Part shown: positions 35,165-42,314 of the stretch, piece by piece
Layout: the number at the start of each line of letters is the position of its first letter
How positions within the stretch are numbered: position 1 is the stretch's first letter
Source: Aquimarina brevivitae
Lineage (GTDB): Bacteria; Bacteroidota; Bacteroidia; Flavobacteriales; Flavobacteriaceae
DNA: 64,000 bases
NCBI RefSeq assembly: GCF_004216895.1
Contig: NZ_SGXE01000002.1
Coordinates: 992,001-1,056,000, forward strand
Reading direction: 5' to 3'
Program-made: the position numbers and the translations under genes
The notes under the pieces: generated by a model
Seen by the model: the letters and a program-made list of their open reading frames with translations, nothing else
The model's database searches: none
What the model was told of the DNA's origin: nothing

Positions 35165-36169
35165 TTACTCCATGATTTTAACCAAGAGCTCTTTCAAGAT
35201 ATCTCCTTGAGATAGATTTGCTGCTCCTACGCCCTTACTTTTTACATCTGCATCTCGCAACAATCCAATGGTATGACTAACGCGTTTCATAGGATAGTTG
35301 TTGGCAGCCGTGGAATAGTCACTGGTAAAATAGGGATTAATTTTTAAGGCTGCAGCAACACTTTTAGAGGATTTATCCGACAAGCCGTGGTACTTTAATA
35401 ATTGCGAGAAAAAACTATGCAATAAGGATATGGTGACTACAAGTGGGTTATCCTTGGGGTTTTGTGCAAAATAGGTAATGATTCTAAATGCTTTAATACG
35501 ATCCTTTTCGCCAATAGCTTTACGTAACTCAAAGTTATTGAATTCTTTACTTATTCCGATATTTTCTTCGATATGGTCTGGAGAAATAGTGGTGCCTTTT
35601 GGTAATATTAATTTAAGTTTTTCTAACTCATTATTGATTTTACCAAGATCTGTCCCTAAAAATTCAACCAGCATCTGTGCCGCTTTAGGAGCTATACTAT
35701 AATTGGAACCAGAAAGTACCCGTCGTATCCAATCTGCTACTTGATTTTCATAGAGCTTTTTACTTTCGAATATCACCCCGTTTTTAGCAACCGTTTTATA
35801 CAGTTTTTTACGTTTATCTATCTTTTTATACTTATAACATAATACCAAAATGGTTGATTGTTGTGGATTTTCGGCATAATCTGCTAATTTCTCAATGGTT
35901 CGGGATAACTCCTGTGCTTCCTTTACTATAACCACCTGGTGCTCTGCCATCATAGGGTAGCGCTTGGCATTGGATACAATTTCATCCACACTTACATCCC
36001 TACCATACAATGTCATTTGATTGAAGCCACGCTCTTCTTCAGTCAATACGTGTTTATCAATAAATTCCGAAATTCGGTCTATATAATAAGGCTCCTCCCC
36101 CATTAAAAAATAAATCGGCTTGAAATTTCTTTTCTTTAAATCATTAACAATATGTATTACTTCATCCAT
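35165..36169 (-). CDS. holA: DNA polymerase III delta subunit
   Basis: This 334-residue protein matches HolA: PIYFLMGEEPYYIDRI at the N-terminus (degenerate Walker A region), FNQMTLYGRDV, then AKRYPMMAEHQVVIVKEAQEL, the AAA+ core, and a helical C-terminal collar domain with SLLHSFFSQLLKY. It is the clamp-loader subunit that opens the beta sliding clamp for DNA replication. Its 5' end is divergent from an HsdR-N-like gene with 26 bases between starts. Confidence 0.93.
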   Translation of the reverse strand: MDEVIHIVNDLKKRNFKPIYFLMGEEPYYIDRISEFIDKHVLTEEERGFNQMTLYGRDVSVDEIVSNAKRYPMMAEHQVVIVKEAQELSRTIEKLADYAENPQQSTILVLCYKYKKIDKRKKLYKTVAKNGVIFESKKLYENQVADWIRRVLSGSNYSIAPKAAQMLVEFLGTDLGKINNELEKLKLILPKGTTISPDHIEENIGISKEFNNFELRKAIGEKDRIKAFRIITYFAQNPKDNPLVVTISLLHSFFSQLLKYHGLSDKSSKSVAAALKINPYFTSDYSTAANNYPMKRVSHTIGLLRDADVKSKGVGAANLSQGDILKELLVKIME

Positions 36170-36195
36170 TAAGAAAAAATCATCAAATTTGTACT

Positions 36196-36654
36196 ATGCA
36201 AAAGCTCAACTTTCCGCCCTATCAATTTAGGCTCAAAAGTAGCGAAAATAAAATAGCTATTTTTGATGATATTCGTAAAAAGTTTGTTATCCTAACACCC
36301 GAAGAATGGGTAAGGCAGCATACCGTAATGTATTTGAAAGAAGAAAAGCAGTATCCCAAAAGTTTGATGAATATCGAAAAAGCAATCAAAATAAATAGCT
36401 TAACCAAACGCTATGATGTCATCATATTTCATCCCAATGGTAAGATAAATGTTGTGGTAGAATGCAAGGCACCATCTGTGCCTATCACGCAAGATACTTT
36501 TGATCAAATTGCACGGTATAATTTGGCATTAAATGCAGACTTTTTGATGATTACCAATGGGCTGAACCATTATTATTGCAAAATGGATTATCAAAATGAA
36601 CGTTATGATTTTCTACAAGAATTACCCAATTACCAACAACAAACCCTAAATTAA
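36196..36654 (+). CDS. Stand-alone HsdR N-terminal-like (PD-(D/E)xK) protein
   Basis: This 152-residue protein contains TPEEWVRQH, then KRYDVIIFHPNGKINVVVECKAP, which carries the Asp and Glu-x-Lys of a PD-(D/E)xK nuclease core. DQIARYNLALNADFLMITNG follows, as in the N-terminal domain of type I restriction R subunits. It is the domain alone, with no helicase or methylase genes nearby, and sits beside holA. It is not evidence of a restriction system. Nuclease activity is plausible but unproven. Confidence 0.82.
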   Translation: MQKLNFPPYQFRLKSSENKIAIFDDIRKKFVILTPEEWVRQHTVMYLKEEKQYPKSLMNIEKAIKINSLTKRYDVIIFHPNGKINVVVECKAPSVPITQDTFDQIARYNLALNADFLMITNGLNHYYCKMDYQNERYDFLQELPNYQQQTLN

Positions 36655-36664
36655 CCCTTAGTAC

Positions 36665-37672
36665 GTGAAACTAGCAGTTGTCATATTAAACTGGAACGGA
36701 GCCCAATTATTAGAAGAGTTTTTACCTTCTGTGATCAAAAACTCTCCTGAAGCTACCATCTATGTAGCGGATAATGCATCTACTGATAACTCGGTTCAAT
36801 TTATCCAAACTAATTTTCCTTCAGTGATTATAGTTCAAAATACAACTAACGGAGGTTATGCCAAGGGATATAATGAAGCCTTAGAGCACATAGAAGCTGA
36901 TATTTATTGTTTGCTCAATAGCGATGTAGAGGTTACCAAAAATTGGTTAACGCCTATCCTTAAGGAGTTTGAGGAGTATCCCAATACAGCTATTATTCAA
37001 CCTAAAATCCTGGATTACAAACAAAAAACACATTTTGAATATGCCGGAGCAGCTGGTGGGTATATTGACAAATATGGTTATCCGTTCTGTAGAGGAAGAA
37101 TTTTTGATACGCTCGAAGAAGATCAAGGGCAGTTTGACGATCGTCAAGAGATATTTTGGGCAAGTGGAGCTTGCTTATTTATTAGAAAACCCATTTTTGA
37201 AGAAGCTGGGAAATTTGACGAAGATTATTTTGCCCATCAAGAAGAAATCGACCTCTGTTGGCGTGTTAGTAATTTAGGGTACCAAACTATGTATATCGGA
37301 ACTTCAACTGTTTATCACCTCGGCGGAGCTACCTTAAATGTTATGAATCCTAAAAAAACAAAGCTCAATTTTAGAAATAGTTTGTACAATCTGGTCAAGA
37401 ATGTAAACGGTAGCCAAGTGCTCTGGATCATTTTTGTACGATTAGTATTAGATGGAATTGCAGGAATCAAATTTGTTTTTGAGGGGAAATTTTCTCATTT
37501 TATTGCTATATTACAAGCACACTTTGATTTTTATAAAAACTTGAGAATACTTGTAAATAAAAGGAAAAAAAGATGGGCTACTAAAAAATATTATCTTATT
37601 TCCTCCGTTATAATTCAGTATTATATTTACAAAAACATAAAATTTGATCAATTACCGGTTGATAACCATTAA
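36665..37672 (+). CDS. Family 2 glycosyltransferase (rhamnosyltransferase-like)
   Basis: This 335-residue protein, GTG start, opens with KLAVVILNWNGAQLLEEFLPS and YVADNASTDNS, the GT-A nucleotide-sugar-binding core. NSDVEV is the DxD-type metal site. WASGACLFIRK and EIDLCWRV are typical acceptor-side motifs of the WsaE/rhamnosyltransferase-like GT2 group. A hydrophobic segment near 255-275 probably dips into the membrane. It should extend a surface polysaccharide. It starts ten bases after the HsdR-N-like stop, so these two genes are likely one transcript. Confidence 0.9.
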   Translation: MKLAVVILNWNGAQLLEEFLPSVIKNSPEATIYVADNASTDNSVQFIQTNFPSVIIVQNTTNGGYAKGYNEALEHIEADIYCLLNSDVEVTKNWLTPILKEFEEYPNTAIIQPKILDYKQKTHFEYAGAAGGYIDKYGYPFCRGRIFDTLEEDQGQFDDRQEIFWASGACLFIRKPIFEEAGKFDEDYFAHQEEIDLCWRVSNLGYQTMYIGTSTVYHLGGATLNVMNPKKTKLNFRNSLYNLVKNVNGSQVLWIIFVRLVLDGIAGIKFVFEGKFSHFIAILQAHFDFYKNLRILVNKRKKRWATKKYYLISSVIIQYYIYKNIKFDQLPVDNH

Positions 37673-37755
37673 ATTATTGTTAATGCTATAGCATTGCGTA
37701 ACATTTTTAATAATTTTGAGTTAATAACCTAATAGGACTAAAAACAAATAACCTA

Positions 37756-38622
37756 ATGAAAAAAGCGATGATTATTGGGGCCTCGATGGCCATTTTACTT
37801 TCTTCTTGTGTATCTCAAAAAAAATATGCAGAACTAGAAGCAAAGCAAAAAGAAACACAAGACTTATTAAATACTGCAACTGTTAAACTAAATACTTGTT
37901 TAGAAGAAAAGGCAAGTACTTCGTCTGAAGTTGAAGTTTTAAAAGATCAAATAAACAGCCTTAAAAATACAAATGCTGCATTATTAAATAATGTAGGAGA
38001 TCTTGCTACACTTTCTACTAAAGAAGCAGAAAACTTAGAGCGCTCTTTAGAAAGTATCAAAGAAAAAGATATGCAGATCAAAACTATGAATGAGGCAATG
38101 AATAAAAAAGATTCTGTGACTTTAGCATTAGTAACAAGTCTTAAAGGAGCTTTAGGTAATCTTGCCGATGAAGACATTCAAGTAAATGTTGAAAAAGGAG
38201 TAGTTTATGTATCTATATCAGATAAATTATTATTCAAGAGCGGCAGTTACAATGTTTCTACAAGAGCAAGAGAAGTGTTAGGTAAAGTTGCTAAAGTAGT
38301 GAACGATAAGCCAGACATCGAATTCTTAGTAGAAGGCCATACAGATAATGTTCCAATCAAAGCTTCTGGAATTAAAGACAACTGGGATCTAAGTGTAAAA
38401 CGTGCAACTGCTGTAGTTCGAATTTTACAAAATGATTTTGGTGTTGAGCCTAAGCGTATGACCGCTGCTGGTAGAAGTTATTATGTACCTGTAGCTGATA
38501 ATAGTACTGCTGAAAACAGAGCTAAAAACAGAAGAACAAGAATCGTGGTATTACCAAAATTAGATCAGTTCTACAATATGATCGAAGAAGGTATGAAAAA
38601 AGCGACTGAAGGAGGAAATTAA
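37756..38622 (+). CDS. OmpA family peptidoglycan-binding lipoprotein
   Basis: This 288-residue lipoprotein (LLSSC, Cys18) has a coiled-coil region (about 25-120) and a C-terminal OmpA/MotB domain (about 145-270). The domain contains LVEGHTDNVPI, NWDLSVKRATAVVRIL and NRAKNRRTRIV, including the Asp and Arg that hold diaminopimelate. It ties the outer membrane to peptidoglycan. A strong terminator follows 30 bases after the stop. Upstream, TAATTTTG resembles a -7 box, but the TTG spacing is not right. Confidence 0.92.
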   Translation: MKKAMIIGASMAILLSSCVSQKKYAELEAKQKETQDLLNTATVKLNTCLEEKASTSSEVEVLKDQINSLKNTNAALLNNVGDLATLSTKEAENLERSLESIKEKDMQIKTMNEAMNKKDSVTLALVTSLKGALGNLADEDIQVNVEKGVVYVSISDKLLFKSGSYNVSTRAREVLGKVAKVVNDKPDIEFLVEGHTDNVPIKASGIKDNWDLSVKRATAVVRILQNDFGVEPKRMTAAGRSYYVPVADNSTAENRAKNRRTRIVVLPKLDQFYNMIEEGMKKATEGGN

Positions 38623-38653
38623 TTTCTGACTTTAAAAGAATATTTTATATTTG

Positions 38654-38685
38654 AAGGCTGATCGTTTAATGCGATCAGCCTTTTA
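38654..38685 (+). terminator. Terminator of the OmpA lipoprotein gene
   Basis: AAGGCTGATCG (38654-38664) and CGATCAGCCTT (38672-38682) make an 11-bp perfect stem with a 7-base loop, followed by TTTATTAT. It lies just after the OmpA gene and before the DUF3108 gene, so the two are separate transcripts unless read through. Confidence 0.85.
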
Positions 38686-38700
38686 TTATACCTGCACTTT

Positions 38701-39471
38701 ATGAAACAATTTATCCTCCTTTGCCTGACTGTAATAAGTTTACAAACCATTGCACAGCAAAACACCGCTATCGGATCAAACGAAAAACTTACCTACACAG
38801 CCTCCTACAATATGTCTGGTTTGCTTACCAATATAGCTCAGGTTTCCATGACAACGGAACCCGTAAACACAGGCAAGAATAATTACCTAAGACTAAAGTG
38901 TAATGCGGCAACCTATTCCAAATGGGATTCATTTTTTAAAATTAGAGATTTGTACGAATCCTATGTAAACCCAAATAACCTCGCTCCTTATTTATATAAA
39001 CGTAATATTGATGAAGGCGGCTATGTTAAAATGGAAAAATACGTATACAACAACAAAAATAAAACGATCAAAGCTACCATGCAACGGAGGCAAAATAAGC
39101 CAACTACGCAATCATTACCTATGAAGGCTAGTACTTTTGATGTGGTAACCACCTTATATCACATAAGAAATATGGATATCGATAAAGCACCAGTAGGTAG
39201 TACGCATCAACTTAACTTGCTGTTCGACAGAAAAGTGCAAGGGGTTACACTTTCGCTATTAGGTAAAGAAAACGTAAACACTACCGTTTTTGGTAATAAA
39301 ATGTGTTACAAAATTGCGATTAACTCCTCTAACAAAGCCTTGAAAGGAAAAAACGAGAATATTATCTACCTTACTGCAGACAAGAACAAAGTACCGGTAT
39401 TAATTAAATTTAGTATACCTGCCGGTAATGGTATACTAACCTTATCAAGTGCCTCAGGATTAAAAAATTAA
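38701..39471 (+). CDS. DUF3108-family secreted protein
   Basis: This 256-residue protein has a signal peptide (cleavage after IAQ, residue 18). It shows the DUF3108 pattern: NEKLTYTASYNMSGLL at the mature start, DSFFKIRDLYESYVNPNNLAPYLYKRNIDEGGY in the middle (seen here in parts), and TFDVVTTLYHIRNMD. These proteins are periplasmic beta-rich proteins of unknown role, related in fold to lipoprotein carriers. It is followed within four bases by a small membrane-protein gene, so they are one operon. Confidence 0.85.
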   Translation: MKQFILLCLTVISLQTIAQQNTAIGSNEKLTYTASYNMSGLLTNIAQVSMTTEPVNTGKNNYLRLKCNAATYSKWDSFFKIRDLYESYVNPNNLAPYLYKRNIDEGGYVKMEKYVYNNKNKTIKATMQRRQNKPTTQSLPMKASTFDVVTTLYHIRNMDIDKAPVGSTHQLNLLFDRKVQGVTLSLLGKENVNTTVFGNKMCYKIAINSSNKALKGKNENIIYLTADKNKVPVLIKFSIPAGNGILTLSSASGLKN

Positions 39472-39475
39472 TGAA

Positions 39476-39817
39476 ATGAGAACCTTATTTTTAACCTTAA
39501 CAATAATTGCGGTTACCATTGGTACCCTAATGGCAATACTACCATTTGGATCATTGGCCGTATTACCAGGAGTATTTTCACTTATTACTGCAGCTTTAGC
39601 CTACTACCTATCTAAAAAACAAGAGAAAAACAAAGTTTTTCCGCTAGGACTGTTAGCCATAAGTATTTTGATCATTGTAGTAAGTAGTACCAAGTTTTTA
39701 TGGGTAAAAGACGAAGTGGCAACTGATCAGAAATTTGAGCAAAAAGAAGAAGAAAGTAAAGAAGAGTCCATTGATGAACTCAAAGAAATAGAAAACGAAT
39801 TAGAAGATTTGGAATAA
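39476..39817 (+). CDS. Small membrane protein with acidic tail
   Basis: This 113-residue protein has hydrophobic segments at about 4-22, 26-44 and 56-76. A strongly acidic Glu-rich helix follows (about 85-113, KEEESKEESIDELKEIE). The tail is probably cytoplasmic or forms a coiled coil. Function unknown. It starts four bases after the DUF3108 stop, so translation is likely coupled. Confidence 0.75.
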   Translation: MRTLFLTLTIIAVTIGTLMAILPFGSLAVLPGVFSLITAALAYYLSKKQEKNKVFPLGLLAISILIIVVSSTKFLWVKDEVATDQKFEQKEEESKEESIDELKEIENELEDLE

Positions 39818-39830
39818 TTGTATACTAAAA

Positions 39831-39856
39831 AATCCGGGTAGTACAACACCCGGATT
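39831..39856. terminator. Bidirectional terminator between convergent genes
   Basis: AATCCGGGT (39831-39839) and ACCCGGATT (39848-39856) form a 9-bp perfect stem with an 8-base loop. A run of A precedes it and T-rich sequence follows, so it can terminate from both sides. It separates the small membrane-protein gene from the convergent secreted-protein gene at 39883. Confidence 0.8.
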
Positions 39857-39882
39857 TACTTTTATAAGCTTAATCTTATATT

Positions 39883-40470
39883 TTAAATACTTACCTCTTC
39901 TTTAAAAGTACGGTCCCCGGTAGTAAAGTGAATCGTATACTTACCAGAAGGAACTTCGGCAAAATTAAATGCACGTTTGATAACATATTCCTGATTAGAT
40001 ATTTGCTCCTCGTGAAGCTCAATTCCTTCTTCATCGTTGATAGAAAGGGTTACTTTATTTCCTTCAATATTATTGAATAAAATATGGATCATACCTTTTT
40101 TGACTTTAATGGTAGGTTTAAATAACAACTTTACTGAAGTATCAATAAGAGCGACTCCTTGAGCGTTCTTTACCACTGGAGTTACTTTAATGTCAAAAGC
40201 TGTTTCTGTTTCTACAAAGTATATACCATCCTTTACTAGGGTAAGATCAAACGTTTTTTGAAAAGATTGGTCCGCCGCTAAAGTCATCGTAAACAATACC
40301 TCTCCTTCATAGTTCTTTAAGTATAATTTTTGACCTTTTAGGGCGTGTTCTAACGACACGTGTATGGTGGATTCGTTTTCAATCTTAACAGATAAAATGT
40401 CTGAAGCATTAGCGTTTAATGTAACCAATGCAGTACATATCAATACAAAAGTTTTAATCATTCTTCTCAT
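39883..40470 (-). CDS. Secreted two-domain beta-sandwich protein
   Basis: This 195-residue protein has a signal peptide (cleavage near NANA, residue 22). The mature part has two similar beta-rich halves. Each holds a GQKLYLKNYEGEVLF or KVTLSINDEEGIELH segment and ends with DGIYFVETE or PSGKYTIHF. The pattern resembles the DUF3244 / T9SS type A sorting fold, but the C-terminus is not a typical sorting signal. It is probably a periplasmic or surface protein of unknown role. A promoter match lies about 35 bp upstream. Confidence 0.7.
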   Translation of the reverse strand: MRRMIKTFVLICTALVTLNANASDILSVKIENESTIHVSLEHALKGQKLYLKNYEGEVLFTMTLAADQSFQKTFDLTLVKDGIYFVETETAFDIKVTPVVKNAQGVALIDTSVKLLFKPTIKVKKGMIHILFNNIEGNKVTLSINDEEGIELHEEQISNQEYVIKRAFNFAEVPSGKYTIHFTTGDRTFKEEVSI

Positions 40471-40504
40471 AATTCTCGGTTTTTGTGGTTAATGAATTAC
40501 AGGG

Positions 40505-40532
40505 CAAATGTACGTCTATTGTATATCGACAA
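40505..40532 (-). promoter_or_regulatory. Bacteroidota-type promoter, TTG-N17-TACATTTG
   Basis: On the minus strand TTG (40530-40532) is followed by 17 bases and TACATTTG (40505-40512). The spacing is two below the usual 19. It sits 35 bases upstream of the secreted beta-sandwich gene start at 40470 and gives a short leader. Confidence 0.6.
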
Positions 40533-40697
40533 ATACAATTATATTTGCCTATTTATGTGCTATATTAGCATTTTTACTATATAATTAGATAGTTTAAAGT
40601 CAATTTAAAACATATTAATTTAGTATATTGTATTTCTTTAACATTAAACCATATAATTTAGCAAAAACCTAACTGATTTTTTGTCAAAATACTGCTT

Positions 40698-40730
40698 TTG
40701 GAAGCACATATTCGTAAGCTAATACCTTTG
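40698..40730 (+). promoter_or_regulatory. Possible promoter overlapping the AraC start, TTG-N22-TACCTTTG
   Basis: TTG (40698-40700) is followed by 22 bases and TACCTTTG (40723-40730). The -7 box ends two bases before the AraC-gene ATG at 40733. Transcription from it would start at or inside the start codon, giving a leaderless message. Spacing is longer than usual, so this may be chance. Confidence 0.35.
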
Positions 40731-40732
40731 CA

Positions 40733-41620
40733 ATGAAAACCATTAAAAACACCAAGCAAAAGCCCTATCTAGAAAAGATTGTACCCGAATTCGGGTCTTC
40801 CTTTCATTATGAAACCTTTTCTAAAGAAAAAAAGAATAAGGATCCTATCTGGCACTATCACCCTGAAATCGAAATTGTATACGTTAATGGAGGTACGGGT
40901 AAGCAACAAATTGGAAGCCACGTATCCTTTTACCGAAATGGTGCATTAATGCTGATTGGTTCTAACCTACCGCATTGTGGTTTGACCGATCGGTTTACTG
41001 GTAATAGTTATGAAACCGTGATTCAGATGATGCCTGATTTTCTAGGCTCGGGTTTTTTTAAGGCCCCAGAAATGAAAGAGATACAACGATTATTGAACAA
41101 TGCTAAGAAAGGAATTGTTTTTCACGCCGCTGCCAAGAGAGCAATTGGGACTAAAATTGAAGCCTTACAAGGTCTTTCTTCTTTTGAGAAATTATTGGGT
41201 CTATTAGACGTCTTACAAGATATGAGTGCTACAAAACAATATACTATTCTTAATGCTGAAGGTTATAGTCTCGAAACAGGCATACAGGATAATGATCGAA
41301 TCAATCAAATATTTAATTTTGTGCAGGAGGAATTTACACGCGCTATTCCGTTAGAAGAAATAGCTGATTTGGTCAGTATGAGTGTTCCGGGGTTTTGCAG
41401 ATACTTTAAAAAAATTACGGGAAAAACGTTTATACAGTTTGTCAATGAATACCGATTAGTACATGCCGCTAAGCTATTACATGAAAAACGAATCAGCATA
41501 ACCGATATCTGTTTTGAAAGTGGGTTTTCTAATTTTTCGCACTTTACCAAACAATTCAAAAAATTTACAGGCAGAACACCAAGTGCCTATCGTAATGAAT
41601 TAAATTATGTGGTTTTTTAA
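40733..41620 (+). CDS. AraC family transcriptional regulator
   Basis: This 295-residue protein has an N-terminal cupin-type sensor domain (about 20-110, with IWHYHPEIEIVYVNGGTGKQ) and a C-terminal double HTH (about 195-290, with IPLEEIADLVSMSVPGFCRYFKK in two parts and ISITDICFESGFSNFSHFTKQFKK). This is the classic AraC/XylS DNA-binding pair. It probably activates carbohydrate-use genes after binding a small ligand. The gene ends three bases before the convergent YciO-like gene's stop. The -7-like box directly before the ATG is odd. Confidence 0.9.
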   Translation: MKTIKNTKQKPYLEKIVPEFGSSFHYETFSKEKKNKDPIWHYHPEIEIVYVNGGTGKQQIGSHVSFYRNGALMLIGSNLPHCGLTDRFTGNSYETVIQMMPDFLGSGFFKAPEMKEIQRLLNNAKKGIVFHAAAKRAIGTKIEALQGLSSFEKLLGLLDVLQDMSATKQYTILNAEGYSLETGIQDNDRINQIFNFVQEEFTRAIPLEEIADLVSMSVPGFCRYFKKITGKTFIQFVNEYRLVHAAKLLHEKRISITDICFESGFSNFSHFTKQFKKFTGRTPSAYRNELNYVVF

Positions 41621-41623
41621 ATG

Positions 41624-42244
41624 TTAGAGCAACTCGGTAGCCCCTTTTCCTTCCCTTATTAATTCTGGTTCTGGTCCAGTAAGATCTATTATGGTGGAAG
41701 GAATGTTATCTCCATAACCCCCATCAATTACCATATCTACCAGATTATCCCATTTTTCTAATATAAGTTCTGGATCAGTAGTATATTCTATCACTTCATC
41801 CTCATCATATATAGAAGTGGATACAATGGGGTTCCCTAATGTATTAACAATAGCTTTGCAAATATTATTATCCGGCACCCGTATACCAACGGTCTTCTTT
41901 TTTTTAAATACAGTAGGTAATTTATTACTGCCAGGCAAAATAAAAGTGTAAGGTCCAGGCAATGCACGTTTCAAAATTTTAAATGTTGCCGTATCAATTT
42001 GTCGTACATAATCAGAAAGATTACTCAAATCTTCACAAATAAAAGAAAAATTGGCTTTCTCCAATTTTACGCCCTTGATGTGGGCAACTTTTTCTAAAGC
42101 GCGATTATTGGTAATATCACAACCTAAACCATACACGGTATCTGTAGGGTAAATAATAAGTCCACCATCGCGCAGACAATCCACCACCTTTTTGATTTCT
42201 TTTGGGTTTGGGTTTTCATTATATATCCTTACATATTCAGCCAT
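41624..42244 (-). CDS. YrdC/Sua5/YciO family protein, YciO-like
   Basis: This 206-residue protein has the YrdC double-stranded-RNA-like fold: GGLIIYPTDTVYGLGCDI (seen in parts), ALPGPYTFIL, VGIRVPDN, NPIVSTSI and TIIDLTG. The family makes threonylcarbamoyl-AMP for tRNA t6A. The region after the first motif reads IKGVKLEKANFSFIC, closer to E. coli YciO than to TsaC/Sua5 with its KxR motif. Its role in t6A synthesis should therefore be treated as open. It lies upstream of no other gene on its strand except pcrA, 70 bp away. Confidence 0.85.
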   Translation of the reverse strand: MAEYVRIYNENPNPKEIKKVVDCLRDGGLIIYPTDTVYGLGCDITNNRALEKVAHIKGVKLEKANFSFICEDLSNLSDYVRQIDTATFKILKRALPGPYTFILPGSNKLPTVFKKKKTVGIRVPDNNICKAIVNTLGNPIVSTSIYDEDEVIEYTTDPELILEKWDNLVDMVIDGGYGDNIPSTIIDLTGPEPELIREGKGATELL

Positions 42245-42314
42245 GCAGTATTTTTATAGTAAAGATACTCATTATTTTATCTAAGTGTAAAAAAACTCCG
42301 TGGCAAAAAGACGG

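Noticed and set aside
36196..36654. A type I restriction-modification locus
   Set aside because: Only the HsdR N-terminal-like domain is present; no helicase, methylase or specificity subunit gene is nearby.
36969..37277. 102-codon frame inside the GT2 glycosyltransferase gene
   Set aside because: Same strand, other phase, fully inside a gene with clear GT2 motifs; no start signal of its own.
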